From positions 1,178,001 to 1,242,000 of the forward strand of contig JABBOT010000082.1 in the NCBI GenBank assembly GCA_016165875.1: 64,000 nt of DNA. The letters run 5' to 3'. Source of the stretch: Acanthopleura granulata. Taxonomy: Eukaryota > Mollusca > Polyplacophora > Chitonida > Chitonidae. Under the pieces are notes generated by a model. It ran no database searches, had not been told where the DNA came from, and was given only the letters and a program-made list of their open reading frames with translations. The position numbers and the translations under genes are program-made. Below, piece after piece: positions 35,095 through 46,754 of this stretch. Each line of letters opens with the position of its first letter. The stretch's first letter is position 1.

Positions 35095-35110
35095 TGGTGT
35101 CAGAAGTGGA
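35095..35110 (+). promoter_or_regulatory. Primer-binding site
   Basis: TGGTGTCAGAAGTGGA directly abuts the LTR; TGG is complementary to a tRNA 3' CCA end. The tRNA was not identified. Confidence 0.75.
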
Positions 35111-35136
35111 GCACAGAAGTTCTTCCATCCTACAAA

Positions 35137-36339
35137 ATGAGTCAAGACGGCTTGCCAACACCGAAACCTTTGAATCTCGACGGAAATGTGTCGGAGAATT
35201 GGCGGCCATGGATCCAGCAGTACAGGTTGTACATGATAGCGTCCGAGAAGACGGAAACAGCTGAAGCCTTACAGTGTGCAACATTTTTGACTCTTGCCGG
35301 CACAAATGCCATTGAAGTGTATAACACGTTCACGTTTACGGAAGACGAGCGGGACAAAATTGAACCTTTGATAGCGAAGTTCGCAGAACACTGCACGCCG
35401 AAGAAGAACGCCACATTTGAGAGACACAAACTGGGCCATCGTGTTCAACAACCAGGTGAACCATTTGATAGCTTCTTGACAGACATAAGGATACTCATTA
35501 AGAATTGTGAGTACAGAGAGTTAACAGACAGTATCCTGAAGGATCGAATTATAGAAGGAATTAACTCTGAACAGACGAGAATAAGACTGTTACGTGAGCC
35601 CGAGTTATCTCTCGAGAAGGCAATATCGCTATGCAGAGCATCTGAAACGGCCGCTAATCACCTGAGGGTTATGACTAGTCATGGTCAGTCAGCAGCAGTA
35701 ACCCATGCAGTCAGCAAAAATAAGGGTAAACAGACAGGACAGACACACAAAAGTAGTACAAGTAACAGTGGAAATAAAACAGATAAACAGACAGATCATA
35801 GGAAGAAAAAACATAATGGCCCAGAATGTAGCCGATGTGGATATCGCCACGCTGTACGTGGAAAGTGCCCAGCATATGGACAAACATGTAATCGGTGCTC
35901 GAAAATTGGACATTTTCAGAAAATGTGTAAAACCAAAAATGTTCATGTTGTAGAAGACAGCCATCAAGAAGAGGATAGTACATCATACTCAGAATCCACT
36001 CAGTCAGAACTTTTTGTTGATAACATAGACTCTCAGTCGTGTAGGGAGCCATGGATTGTACCATTATTGGTGAACAAGACTTTCGTTCATCTAAAGTTGG
36101 ACACTGGTTCAGATGTGAATATTTTGCCCAAATCTGAATTTAACAAGCTACTTGTCAAACCAAAACTGAAACCTACAACTGTTAAACTAACGGCATATGC
36201 TGGTAGTGAGATACCTGTTATTGGACAATGTGTACTAACTGTTGAACACAAGGGGCAGTTAAGAAGGTCTTTGTTCATTATCAGCCCAGCAAATGTTCAG
36301 CCAATATTAGGCAGGAAAATGAGGACAGTATGGGACTGA
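35137..36339 (+). pseudogene. Gypsy gag-protease frame
   Basis: An open frame of 400 codons from ATG 35137. The first two thirds are gag capsid-like; two zinc-knuckle-type Cys/His clusters follow, the second a clean CX2CX4HX4C. A retropepsin motif LDTGSDVNIL comes after that, with the flap-side ILGR near the end. It runs out of frame at 36339, just before reverse transcriptase. A programmed shift is possible here, but the downstream frame also has a stop at 36459, so decay is more likely. Confidence 0.88.
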
Positions 36340-38195
36340 TTAAACGAGTGTTAGCTGTCACTGACAAACACGAAACTAATGTGTTTTCAGAATTTCCAGA
36401 ATTGTTTCAGGGACTTGGATGCTTGAAAACCAAAGTCAACATAAAGCTGAGAGAAGGCTGAACCCCTGTGGTAGAACCATGTCGTAAAATCCCATTCACA
36501 CTCCATGGCAAGGTAAAAGGGGAACTTGAACGCATGGAACAAATGGGTGTAATCACAAGAGTGAGTGAACCTACAGAATGGGTGAGTTCAATGGTCATAG
36601 TTAATGAACCTAATGGAAAGCTACGCATATGCTTGGACCCTAGAAATTTGAATAAAGCCATCTTAAGAGAGCACTATAAATTACCCACAAGAGATGAGGT
36701 AATGTCCAAGTTTGCTGGTGCTCGTTACTTCACAAAACTGGATGCCTCCAGTGGTTTCTGGCAGATACCTCTTGATGAGGAAAGTTCAAGGCTATGCACA
36801 TTTAATACACCATTTGGACGATACCGTTACTTAAGATTACCATTTGGCATCTGCAGCGCCCCAGGAATTTATCATCGACAAATACACTCGCTGTTTGAAC
36901 ATGTTGATGGAGTAGATACGTCGATGGATGACGTCATTATCTGGACAAATGACAAAGAGCCACATGATAACCGTGTAAGACAGGTGTTGAAAATTGTCAG
37001 AGACAATAATCTGAAACTCAACCCCGACAAATGTCTGTACTGTGTGAATGAACTGACATTCTTAGGTGACACGATCTCAAAAGATGGACTGAAACCTGAC
37101 GCTAAGAAAGTTGAAGCCATCAATGACTTTGCCAGACCAGCATGTAAAAAAGATATACAGCGTTTCATTGGCATGATAAATTATCTAGGACGTTACATTC
37201 CAGACTTATCAGTGAGAGCTGCACCACTACGTAAGCTCCTGGACAAAACCATACAATGGGATTGGACAGATGAACAGGAGATGGCCTGGAAGGATCTTAA
37301 GGAAGCCATTTCCCGTGGGCCTGTGTTACAATTTTATGACCAAACGAAACCAATCAAAGTATCAGCTGATGCAAGTAAGAACGGAATTGGTGCTGTACTC
37401 TTACCAAGACATGACGACTTGTGGTTGCCAGTTGCTTATGCATCCAGAGCTATGACACAAGCAGAGTGTAGGCATGCACAAATTGAGAAAGAAACTCTTG
37501 CTATTACCTATGCATGTGAACATTTCCATCAGTACATTTATGGCCAGACTGTGGAAATTGAAGCAGATCACAAACCTTTGGAGGCCATATTCAAAAAGGG
37601 ACTGAATGATTGCCCTCCGAGGCTACAACGATTTCGACTGCGACTGCAGAAGTATGACTTATCTGTGTGTTATACACCTGGGAAGCTGATGTTCACAGCA
37701 GATGCTTTATCTAGAGCATACAGGAAACAGGAAGTGCCAGTTAGCAGTACAGAGACCGATGTACAAGCGTATGTTGATGGCATACTGTCAAATCTACAGG
37801 TGTCTGATGAACGCTTAGATGACATCAGAACACAAACAGCTAATGATCCTGTGACGTCAGCTCTTGTCAACGTGATCCTTGATGGATGGCCTAATGACAA
37901 AAAGGCTTGCCCAGCTGAAATCTCTGAATTTTGGAACTACAGAGATGAACTGAGCACCATTGATGGATTGGTGTTTAAAGGCTCTAGAATTGTGATTCCC
38001 CCAAAACTGCGTGACCTTATGCTGACAAAAATTCACAAAGGTCATCTTGGTCAAGAAAAGTGTAAACGTAGAGCCCGTGAAGTGTTATTCTGGCCTCGTA
38101 TGAATCAAGACATTGACAGTGTAGTGAAAAACTGTGAACTATGTATTACGTACAGAGCAAAGCAGCAGAGTGAACCGTGTTGCCACATTCAGTAG
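36320..38195 (+). pseudogene. Gypsy reverse transcriptase, RNase H and integrase zinc-binding region
   Basis: After an in-frame TGA at 36459 the frame is open to 38195. It shows the RT fingers and palm, catalytic box SMDD (usual Y replaced by S), and RNase H with DASKNGIGAVL, an EKETLA segment and ADALSR. The HHCC integrase zinc finger follows (HKGHLGQEKC, then CELC). It ends by a one-base frame change near 38180. Confidence 0.9.
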
Positions 38196-39172
38196 CTTTA
38201 CGGCCTTGGCAAAAGGTTGCCACTGATTTGTGTAATGTTAATAACAAAACCTACATAGTTGTGGTTGATTGTTACTCCACATTCCCTGAGATCAGTTAGC
38301 TTAGTGGATCCGGAAGTAAACCAGTGATCTAAGCATTAAAATCTTTATTTGCTAGACACGGCATACCAGATGAAGTTCTTAGTGACAATGGACCATGTTA
38401 CAACAGTAGTGAATTCAAACAGTTCTCTACAGAGTGGGGATTTACCCATACAACATCTAGCCCATTGTACCCCAAATCTAATGGACTAGCAGAAAAAACT
38501 GTGCAAATTGTGAAGAGGGTTCTAAAAAAATCTTGTGACAGTGGTGATGATCCATATCTTGAACTGTTAGTGTACTGTAGTTCACCTCTTGAGAGTGGAA
38601 GCTCTCCAGCACAGTTGTTAATGAATCGACGTATTCGCTCAAATCTGCCCATAACGGAAGATTTGCTTAGAGTTAAAAACTCTGGATTGACGGTTCAAAG
38701 AAAGTTGGAACAGAAGAGGAAACAGAAGCAGTATCATGACAGAGGAAGCCGACCTCTACTACCGTTGAGCCCTGGATCAAAGGTGCGTATACGAGAACAG
38801 AAATCCTGGGTACAGAAAGGAACAGTTATTCGCCAGGTAGCCCCTCGTTCCTATTTCGTGCAAACATCAGATGGTTGGGTGTTTAGAAGGAATCGCCGTG
38901 ATTTGATGTATGTTAATCAGACAACCAGCCCTGATCTCTACTCACAGCCAGCGGAGGACCAATTACTTGAACAGCTACAATATCAGAAACCTGTGGTGAC
39001 AGACAGCAGACAGCAGACTGATTCATCACTTGAACCTACATGTTATTCCTCCAGCCAGAAGCAGTTGACTACCGGGCCCAAACTGACCAGTACCACTGAC
39101 ATTCCTAAAACCTGCCCAGCTAGACCAAGGAGAGACATTAAGCCACCAGTGAGGATCATAGAAACTATGTAA
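38180..39172 (+). pseudogene. Gypsy integrase core and C-terminus
   Basis: Third frame of the element. The integrase catalytic D (ATDL), D (SDNGP) and E (NGLAEK) can all be seen, but stops lie at 38297-38299 and 38330-38332 between the first and second Asp. From 38465 the frame is open for 235 codons, with a basic C-terminal domain. Confidence 0.85.
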
Positions 39173-39468
39173 ATTCAGGGATTCCTAGACTACTGTGTGA
39201 CTCACAATTTGTGATGTTCATTGACTATAATTTGCGTGAAGAAGTTTGAAAGTGTACTATGTGAAAGTTAACTTCATCGTTTGTTTTTATTTTTAGTGGA
39301 AAACACTATGAACTGTTGATTTAGATTGTGTTGATCTTAAATATTTAGTGTTCTTAAGACAGTTATCTATTGTGGGTATGAACATTCTATATTAAGCCAG
39401 TTCAATCTCTTTTCTGTAGTAATTTTACAGTTTACGGTTTTTTACAGTTACAGCTAAAATTAAAACTT

Positions 39469-39493
39469 AAAAAAAAAAGAAAAAAGAAAGAGA
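39469..39493 (+). promoter_or_regulatory. Polypurine tract
   Basis: Twenty-five consecutive A/G immediately before the 3' LTR; the plus-strand primer site of the element. Confidence 0.9.
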
Positions 39494-39687
39494 TGTAATG
39501 ATAGACTTCCATAATCTTACGTATGTTTGACGCGATGCATGGTTTCATATCAACCCTATATATATACGTGCCAGAGCGCCACTACAGAGAGTGCAGTCCC
39601 GCCAATTTTATGTAGTGCAAAGTGTTCGTCAGATTGCTCCAAATAAACATCCTTAACAGGGATAATGGACATTCTTTAATCATTACG
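39494..39687 (+). repeat. 3' LTR of the Gypsy element
   Basis: Same 194-bp length as the 5' LTR with three substitutions seen by eye (in ATACGTGCC, GCAGTCCC and AACAGGGA). Confidence 0.93.
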
Positions 39688-39692
39688 CACAG

Positions 39693-40580
39693 GTTGTTTG
39701 ATAAGCATCTAGCTTCATAATTATACATCGGCACAATATATCAATCGTGAGATACAGCTAACCAAGTAAGTAATGTTTCTCGTAGTATACACAAAGACAT
39801 AGAGACCGCATGAAAGTAACCTGGTGTCCCGTTTTAGACGTTTGGCACTACCTTCTCTTGGTCCACCCTGAAGCAAAAATAACAAAGTGTTTTTGTTGTG
39901 ACTCTCGGCAAATACATGAAGAACAATATTAAAACCTATCAAATTGTAACCGTGACCTTTCTTAGGTTTGCGTTACACCAAGTCTCACTACGATTTCGTG
40001 AGTGACTTCGAGCTATTTATAATTATAATTATTTTTGATGTCACTATGTACATGCATTCATTACGTGAGGAAAGCTGTTTTTCAACACTGAGAATCTATG
40101 CTACAGAATGTTCATTGACTAACTTACTTCTGACACTAGCTAGGCTCTTGATCTGTGAGATTTGATCGAGGAATTCGCCAGACTTTTCATGCTGACTTTG
40201 GTGACGTCCATGATAAAACACAAGCAGTGCTTCCTCTGCCCAACAGACGGGAATTCTACATAGCATGGCAAGCCCGGTATGACAAGACCAGTGAACTGTG
40301 AATCAAAAGCATAGTGTCAGAAACTATCCATCAACATCAACGGATTCCATTATATAACTGTTTGATTTTCCATTGATACGAATACCGCCCAAAACATGCA
40401 TGGTAGTCTGACAATGAAAGAGTATTTCAAAAAGTCACGAATCTGGGTGAAGTGCATATTACATCACCTATGCCGAACGGCGTTTGACCTCCGTTCTACC
40501 AAAGCAGGAAACCGGAATGGATGCAGTACATCAGTGTTTAACCACACAAGTTAAGTTTCAACTAACCACACAACGCTCGT
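39693..40580. other. No gene recognised
   Basis: AT-rich sequence with short chance frames only; no known repeat family of this window was seen. Confidence 0.4.
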
Positions 40581-40585
40581 TATGA

Positions 40586-40880
40586 CGCCCTTCACAGAAC
40601 ATATAGAAGCTAACAGCCTACATCATGCTTACTCAGATTTCTTTACATCAACGTCATTCACAGAACATGTAGAAGCTAACAGCCTATATCATGCTTACTC
40701 AGATTTCTTTACATCAACGTCGTGCACAGATCATGTAGAAGCTAACATCTACATCATGCTTACTCAGATTTCTTTACATCAACGTCGTGCACAGAACATG
40801 TAGATCAATATAGCTTATATCATGGTTACTTAGATTTCGCTATGTCAACGTAATGCATAGAACTGTGCAGGTTATATCAT
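40586..40880. repeat. 66-bp tandem repeat
   Basis: Four to five units of 66 bp with 'acagaacatgtagaagctaa' and 'cttactcagatttctttaca'; the third unit lost a few bases and the last is diverged. The chance frame through it is repetitive for this reason. Confidence 0.9.
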
Positions 40881-41458
40881 AATTACTCAGATGACATTAT
40901 ATCAACGTCATCCTGTGAACAGTTTGTGCATGTATGGGCAGTGCAACAACAACATATTACGTCTGCATAGGCTACACTGTCTGGCGATGAGACCTTCCTG
41001 CTCTGCCGGTACATTTTTAATACCCCAATTTTCTCATACCGTTATTCCAGTATAGTGTGTATTTCATGATTGCTGACAATATATTGGCTATATATTATCT
41101 GATTATCCCAATAACATAATAATTAGTTTGCTGTTAGATTTTTATTCCTTAATATTTGGGAAAACCAGATCCATAAACAAGGCAGCGAGAAAGGATTTGG
41201 CATGCTCTTTTGTACTTACAGCTTTTATACTTCTTGACGGATGTAACGTATGATAAAATAAGAGACTTAGAATGATAGAAAGACCAGTAGGGCTAGTTTT
41301 CAAAAATCTCTTACAATAAATGGTCATATTTTAAGTATGCATATGTATATATAAGTTTGCTTTCCAGTGTCAAGTAGCACACAAGCGCACGACCGGGCCA
41401 TGATCGCTGGCAAAATACAGGTATCAAAACACTACCGGTACACAGTATACAGTCTAGG

Positions 41459-41720
41459 CTAGGTTAGCCACGGAGTGCGTCGTGTCCGAGGATTCGGCGT
41501 GTCTCCATACGCACTTGGTGAGGTCAGGAGCTTCTTCCTCTGTCTTGTGATGTTCATACACTCATCCTCAGAATCGGTATCGCTTTGGTCAAGGTCACTC
41601 TTGTCTTCATCGGGGGCGACGTCATGGTCCCCAGCCTATTCGCGATCTAAGGATTACCGAGCAGCTGTCGAATTCTTCATTTTCCCCCATTACCATGTCT
41701 ATTAACTCATTTACATTCAT
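41459..41720 (-). pseudogene. Possible transposase N-terminus, frameshifted
   Basis: On the - strand an ATG at 41720 opens a short acidic frame (MNVNELIDMVMGENEEFD). After a frame change near 41640 the next frame reads DEDKSDLDQSDTDSEDE followed by a basic, Arg/Thr/Pro-rich stretch, ending at 41459. Acidic-then-basic N-termini of this sort occur in piggyBac-type transposases, but no catalytic domain is present, so the identity is a guess. Confidence 0.25.
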
Positions 41721-42237
41721 CAGCCTATAAAATAATTAACAACTGTCATGAAAACATAAAATAGTTTGAAGAAATACACACTTCCTGATTATATCTTAAG
41801 CATTTTACATAAATTGGCACCCTCTCATGGGCAGCGTGACAAAAATGGAATGCACATGTCACCTGAGGTATATAACTACATGTGTTCCACAATGACTTCT
41901 TAAAAAATTCATTCAATTTGCAGTCATTCTGGACATAAACACTAAACAAGTAGGTATATAAGCCAAAAATTGAACAAGATACTAACATTTTGCTTTTTGT
42001 GCCCTTTAAATGTGCTTTCCTGGCCGCTATTTTGAATGAAGAAGAAAGGGAAATAACTCTTTGCCAAGTTCTGATTGCAGAACAGCGCCCTCTGTTATCA
42101 AGGAGGCCTTCTAACATCCAGGACTTGTGTCCCATGACAAACAATAATATTCATGGGAGAAAAACTAGGTGTCCCGAAACACTACCCGTGAATGGGTTTA
42201 ATGCGCCAGCCTTACATTACACAGGTGATGTGTATGT

Positions 42238-42240
<3 letters not shown>

Positions 42241-42270
<30 letters not shown>
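42241..42270. repeat. (AT)n microsatellite
   Basis: Fifteen AT dinucleotides. Confidence 0.9.
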
Positions 42271-42272
<2 letters not shown>

Positions 42273-42894
42273 CAATTGCAATGTTACATGTATTTCTTCT
42301 TCCTTTTTCTGCATCCATACCAAATTGCACAAATTTTCTATTTACAGGCATTGCTGCTCGGCGCACTATGCAAGGTTTGTGAATTTTGCTTATCTTTCGT
42401 TAGGCAAAATGTTAATACAAATTTATATCATGAATCTCTAGAAGTCCTCCACTGCAGCATTAAAACACCTACTACTGATAGTCAATTTTAGTCAGTGTAA
42501 TACTTCTCTTTCAGGAAAAAGACCCCATGTTCAACAAGGATGTAAGTACATAATTTACACAGTATACTTTGTCTTAGTCCATCACATTGAGGAAAAAATT
42601 TTTTGTCTATTTATAGAAAATTTCAATTTCAACTCATGATTCTCCGAGACTGTTTGCTAATTTGCTTTCAGCTACAAATTTTTCAGAAATTTTCATTGAT
42701 CTGAAAAAAAAAACAAAATAAAAATACACGAAAGCAAGATATACAACGATGAAATGTTGACAATCGAGATAATAAAGGCAGAAACACTTGAGAAAATCGT
42801 CCTCAGCTTGCAGGTATTAGAAGCCAGGCGATAGCCAGACTCTCAACCCTTATCACTGTTTGACCGGAATAAAGGACTGTGTTCTTGTAATTTA

Positions 42895-43275
42895 GAATCT
42901 AGGCGACATTCGTATACTAGCCGTCAACCAAAATGGGCATTCCGTGTAAGTAATCGCAAGACCAGTTTCCAAAAGCGACAAATAACATAGACTCTCTAAG
43001 AACTAAGAAAATATATATGTATATAAAATTGGGCCGGATTCATGCAAAGGGATACAGTCAGCCGTTGGCAAGAATGACGAAAAGACGTTATGAATGCCTA
43101 GGCGGATGAATAAAATCAGTATCGAAATTGTGTACCATTTTAGTATGTGCGGTGTGGACAATCAATTATGTATCTCAGTTGGGCTTTGATTGCAACTGAT
43201 CATGTATCCAACGTGGCGATAGCACTCAACACGATGAACATGCGGCTCCTAGCCCCGGGTTAAGCGGAACTAGAC
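42895..43275. repeat. Dispersed repeat R3, copy D
   Basis: Same order of words as copy A, from 'cgacattcgtatactagccg' to 'gggttaagcggaactagaca'. Confidence 0.6.
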
Positions 43276-43293
43276 ACAATTATAAGACACAGA

Positions 43294-43655
43294 TTAAGAG
43301 TCCCACAGATTCTGAACACTCTGTCCGTATTTACCATCAAGAGAGGTGTACTGAGTATAAAATTTAAGAAACTTAGAGTGAAGCCGTTTGATGGAATATC
43401 CTTGACACACTAGTTTTTGAAGTAATAGCTTGTGACGGTGATTGAAATCATCACAAAGATCACAGGATTTACAAGGCAAGATATTTATGCGCCATATGTA
43501 GGACCATTCGGTATATTGCTATCAATGTAGGGATAATTAACAATATCAAAATCGAAAGTACCCCTCTTGTCGTACAGTCGGCGTGAAAGTAAACGTCGTC
43601 TTTGTACAAGTCCAGAAAAGATGCACCGTCCCGAGAATCTGTAGTTTCCTTTAAA
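43294..43655 (-). pseudogene. C-terminal fragment of a reverse-transcriptase retroelement
   Basis: On the - strand two frames together carry 'SRDGASFLDL', 'DFDIVNYPYIDSNIPNGP' and, further on, 'HRHKLLLQKLVCQGYS'. These words match a conserved C-terminal segment I know from many invertebrate and fish retroelement proteins with reverse transcriptase. At least two frame changes break it. The polymerase itself is absent. Confidence 0.6.
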
Positions 43656-43800
43656 TTCATCGACGGTGAAATGCTGTCCAAAATACACGAAGGTCATCTA
43701 GGAATAGAAAGACCGAAGGACTGTAAGGATTACAGCTTTGATCCTTTCAAGATGATCCCATCAGCAACAGATAGAACATGTCTGACATTCCAGTATTCCA
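43656..43800 (+). pseudogene. Gypsy integrase zinc-finger fragment
   Basis: Encodes MLSKIHEGHLGIERPK, the start of an HHCC integrase zinc finger like that of the element at 34901-39687, then diverges. It is on the opposite strand to the fragments on both sides and abuts the previous fragment without a gap. Confidence 0.7.
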
Positions 43801-43889
43801 GTATTATTTTCAAGCCAGTCACCCAATATTGTGTCCTTTAGGGATACCAGGCTTGAGTTTCACCTGGCCTCCTCTCTCACTTGAGCAAG

Positions 43890-45365
43890 TCGGTTGTCTG
43901 ATATTTGCAGCTATGCATGACCGTATCGACATGAGCTTGCATCTGATCTGTAAAACTCGGGTAGCCTCAGACTGTCTTGTCGGTCGCCTGTGAGAGTGTC
44001 AGTAGATAACATGTATTTTCCTGGATTGTAAGAGACACTGAGACCATAGCGCTACAACCTGAGCAGAAGGCGCTGAATACGTAATGGACAGTCTGAAAGC
44101 AGCTCTTTGAAAATACTGACCAGTGGTTTATGATCTTCTCAGCTTGCACTGAAGCTCAAATATATCTGGTTTCAGCATCCAGCATGGCTCTTTAGTCGTA
44201 TACTACAGCTTTCCACTCGTTCGCATGTAGCTGCAATAATACATCGCCTAGTTCATCTTTGAAAGCATCGGATGATATTTTAATTGGCTTCTTCAGATTA
44301 TAATACTGCGGAACCGGTTGTGAGGTCAAGGCATGTTGCAGAACACCCACGCTGCCACAACGTATCTTTACCCAGCAAGACTCAGTGGAGCCGATTTCTG
44401 TGACAGTCCTGATATCCATGTAGCAAGGTACGTGGCATTCCCGAGAAATCTTTGAACATTAGTCGTATTTTCTGGACATGGCATGTTTTCCACGGCTGAC
44501 ACTTTTGTTTTGACAGCCTCAATTTCATGATCAGTGAGACCAATCACTCATGAAAACCCGAACAGGCAAATGTCCTTGTTTAATTTCAGGTTTGCTTCTC
44601 TGGCCATTTAAGGACGCGTCTGTCTGCTATGTCATGTTCTTCTATGGCACGGCTCCACACGGCCATGTCATCCGCTGAATCATTCAGACTAGTGTTGCCC
44701 TCACATAGTTCATGGGTTGTTTTATGATACACATTTGGGACACTGGAAATTCCAAACGGAGGACGCAGATATCTGTAACGCCCGAATGGAGTGTTAAATG
44801 TACACAGACGACTACTGGCGTCGTCTAGTTTCTGTTGCAAAAAACCCTTGGAGGCATCCATCTTACTGAAATATTTGGTTCCAGAAAACATAGACGTAAT
44901 TTCTTCTCTGGTCGGAGGTTTGTAGTGTTGGCGCTTTATAGGCCTATTCAAGCCCTTGGATCTAGCCACACTCTGATATCATCATTTTTCTTTCTCACTG
45001 TTACCATGGAGTTCACCCAGTCGGTAAGCTTTTAGACCTTGGTTATGACTGACATTTGTGCCATAATATCTAATTCGGCTTTTAAATGGTCATGTAAGGC
45101 GAACGGAATTTTCCGTGCAACGTGTAAAACTGGTTTCACAGTTTTATCTAGAGTTATGGTGTGTTCACCTGGCAAGCAGCCAAGCCCCTCAAACAAGTCA
45201 GCATATTCTTCCTGTTAGGAACTATAATCTCTGGTGTGCATTTGTTCTACGTCACATACCCACTTGACAAAATTTTGCTTTACAGATGCTTCTCGTCCTA
45301 GGACATGACGTTAGTCTGCGCACAAGTATCCATTTTAACCGGGATTATACATCCATTGTTGTTGA
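43890..45365 (-). pseudogene. Decayed Ty3/Gypsy pol fragment
   Basis: Read on the - strand: a damaged protease site (DTCAQ instead of DTGA) near 45330, RT with MDASKGFLQQKLDD and FNTPFGRYRYLRPPFG at 44969-44586, then RNase H (KISSDAFKDELGDVLLQ) at 44419-44192 and its end down to about 43900. Frames change several times and stops are common. No LTRs were found. Older than the 34.9-kb element. Confidence 0.85.
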
Positions 45366-45429
45366 GAAGTACTATCCAGTCAGTGACTTTAGCTGAAAAC
45401 GACTGTTATTATCTCTGATAGGCCAGAGA

Positions 45430-45600
45430 CTGTGTCAATGTAATAGGTCGAGGTGGGGCGTCCTGTCTGGTGTCTTCGGCGTGTCGTTCCAGTGAGGCAG
45501 CGTTATAAATATGTCGACAATGGGCCCGGACTGAGAGGCCGTTGCGATAAATCCCAAATAATGTGGAGAGCGACATTAAACCACAACAAAACAAATGAAC
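45430..45600 (+). mobile_element. SINE family 3 core fragment
   Basis: Contains 'tggggcgtcctgtctggtgt', 'gtgaggcagcgttataaa' and 'gcgacattaaaccacaac', which match the core and tail of 47385-47590. Confidence 0.5.
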
Positions 45601-46040
45601 AAACAAATCAGTTCAGAAGTTACTCTGTGGTCTCAACAATGAACCCTTAGCGTATGACGACAATAAAGCAGTCTGCGCGATACATCTAATTCTAAAGTAA
45701 ATATGATGCCCCTCAAACAAGTTATCACTATACATGAACCATTGATTTGTCTTCAATTCATCCGTTAGTTCAACAATTGAGTAATATTAATCAATTCTCA
45801 GAGAAGATCAACCATATAAGGTCTGACTGTTAGAGTTATTAATCTGACTGTCCTCAACCAAAGTTGAAGGCAATTGAAGTTGACGTGTGACATTGTTCGA
45901 CAATACTTCGACAAAAGCAGGACATATATCAATGACGTGTTACACTTACCTCCTATCCCAATTCATTTCTCTCCAACGTTTTATCTGTTTGGATGAAGGT
46001 GGTTGCGGGGACCTGAAATAAACTGAGTCATAATGTTAGA

Positions 46041-46264
46041 TTTATTTATTTATTTATTTGAATTCGTGTTTTACGCCGTACTCAAGAATATTTGACTTAG
46101 GCGTACACGACGGTGGCCAGCATTGTGGAGAAAACTGGGCAGATCTACAGACAGGAGAGGATGCCAGCATCAGCTGGATTTGAAGTCATAGCGACCGCCT
46201 TGGAGACAGGCTCCTGGGTCATTGCGATGCATTAGCGCACTTATCCCCTCGGAGGCTCCTCACC
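46041..46264 (-). mobile_element. SINE family 1 with short target duplication
   Basis: Tail-first from ATTT repeats to 'cccctcggaggctcctc'. Flanked by 'atgttaga' at 46033-46040 and 46265-46272. The middle is shortened. Confidence 0.85.
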
Positions 46265-46637
46265 ATGTTAGATGGTCTTTAATCTACATCGTATTCAAGA
46301 TCAGCAGGTAAAAGTAATCATACATATGATGATATGGTTTTAGGTGGTGGAAGTGACCATGCGGTGGGGCCGATTCACTTGGATGTGGCGGTGAAGGTGA
46401 CGATTGGCGTAGCGGTGAAAATGAAAAACGTTTCTCTCCATGGACTGCCATATACTACTGTATCGGTCAAACCTTTGTTTGAATACAATGCAAGGGAGAT
46501 AACACAACCAGTCAGTTTAGTCAGTTTTGTTGTAACGAGTTAGGGTGTGGTCACGGCAGCTTTCAGCACGTCCAACCATGACGATTATCAGCTTTGTAAA
46601 CTTTGGTGGAATACAAGGTCTATAAAACGTCAATGAA

Positions 46638-46754
46638 TGTGGATACTAAGATTCACGACAATGCTGAAGCCACTGAGGTCACTGATGCTACTGACCGCAA
46701 TAAACAGTTGAAGACAACGGTGGCTCAGCATTGTCGTGAATCTTAGTATCCACA
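46638..46754. repeat. Long perfect inverted repeat (hairpin)
   Basis: 46638-46667 and 46725-46754 are exact reverse complements over 30 bp. Pairing continues inward for six more bases after one bulged A. The loop is about 45-57 nt. No coding frame or transposon ends recognised. Confidence 0.92.

Larger units (their letters stand above)
34901..39687 (+). mobile_element. Ty3/Gypsy LTR retrotransposon, nearly complete, coding broken
   Basis: A 4787-bp element with two 194-bp LTRs, target duplication 'cacag' at 34896-34900 and 39688-39692, a primer-binding site at 35095 and a purine tract before the 3' LTR. Domain order gag, protease, reverse transcriptase, RNase H, integrase is that of Ty3/Gypsy (Metaviridae-type) elements; there is no env-like frame. 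The LTRs differ at three positions, indicating a recent insertion, yet the coding region carries five breaks: a frame change near 36320, stops at 36459, 38297 and 38330, and a frame change near 38180. This copy therefore should not make a full polyprotein. Confidence 0.95.

Noticed and set aside
36320..36339. Programmed frameshift between Gypsy gag-protease and RT
   Set aside because: No clear slippery site, and the next frame has a stop at 36459, so decay explains it better.
34901..39687. Endogenous retrovirus with envelope gene
   Set aside because: No frame after integrase that could be an envelope; the integrase tail runs to 39172 and only about 300 bp remain before the purine tract.
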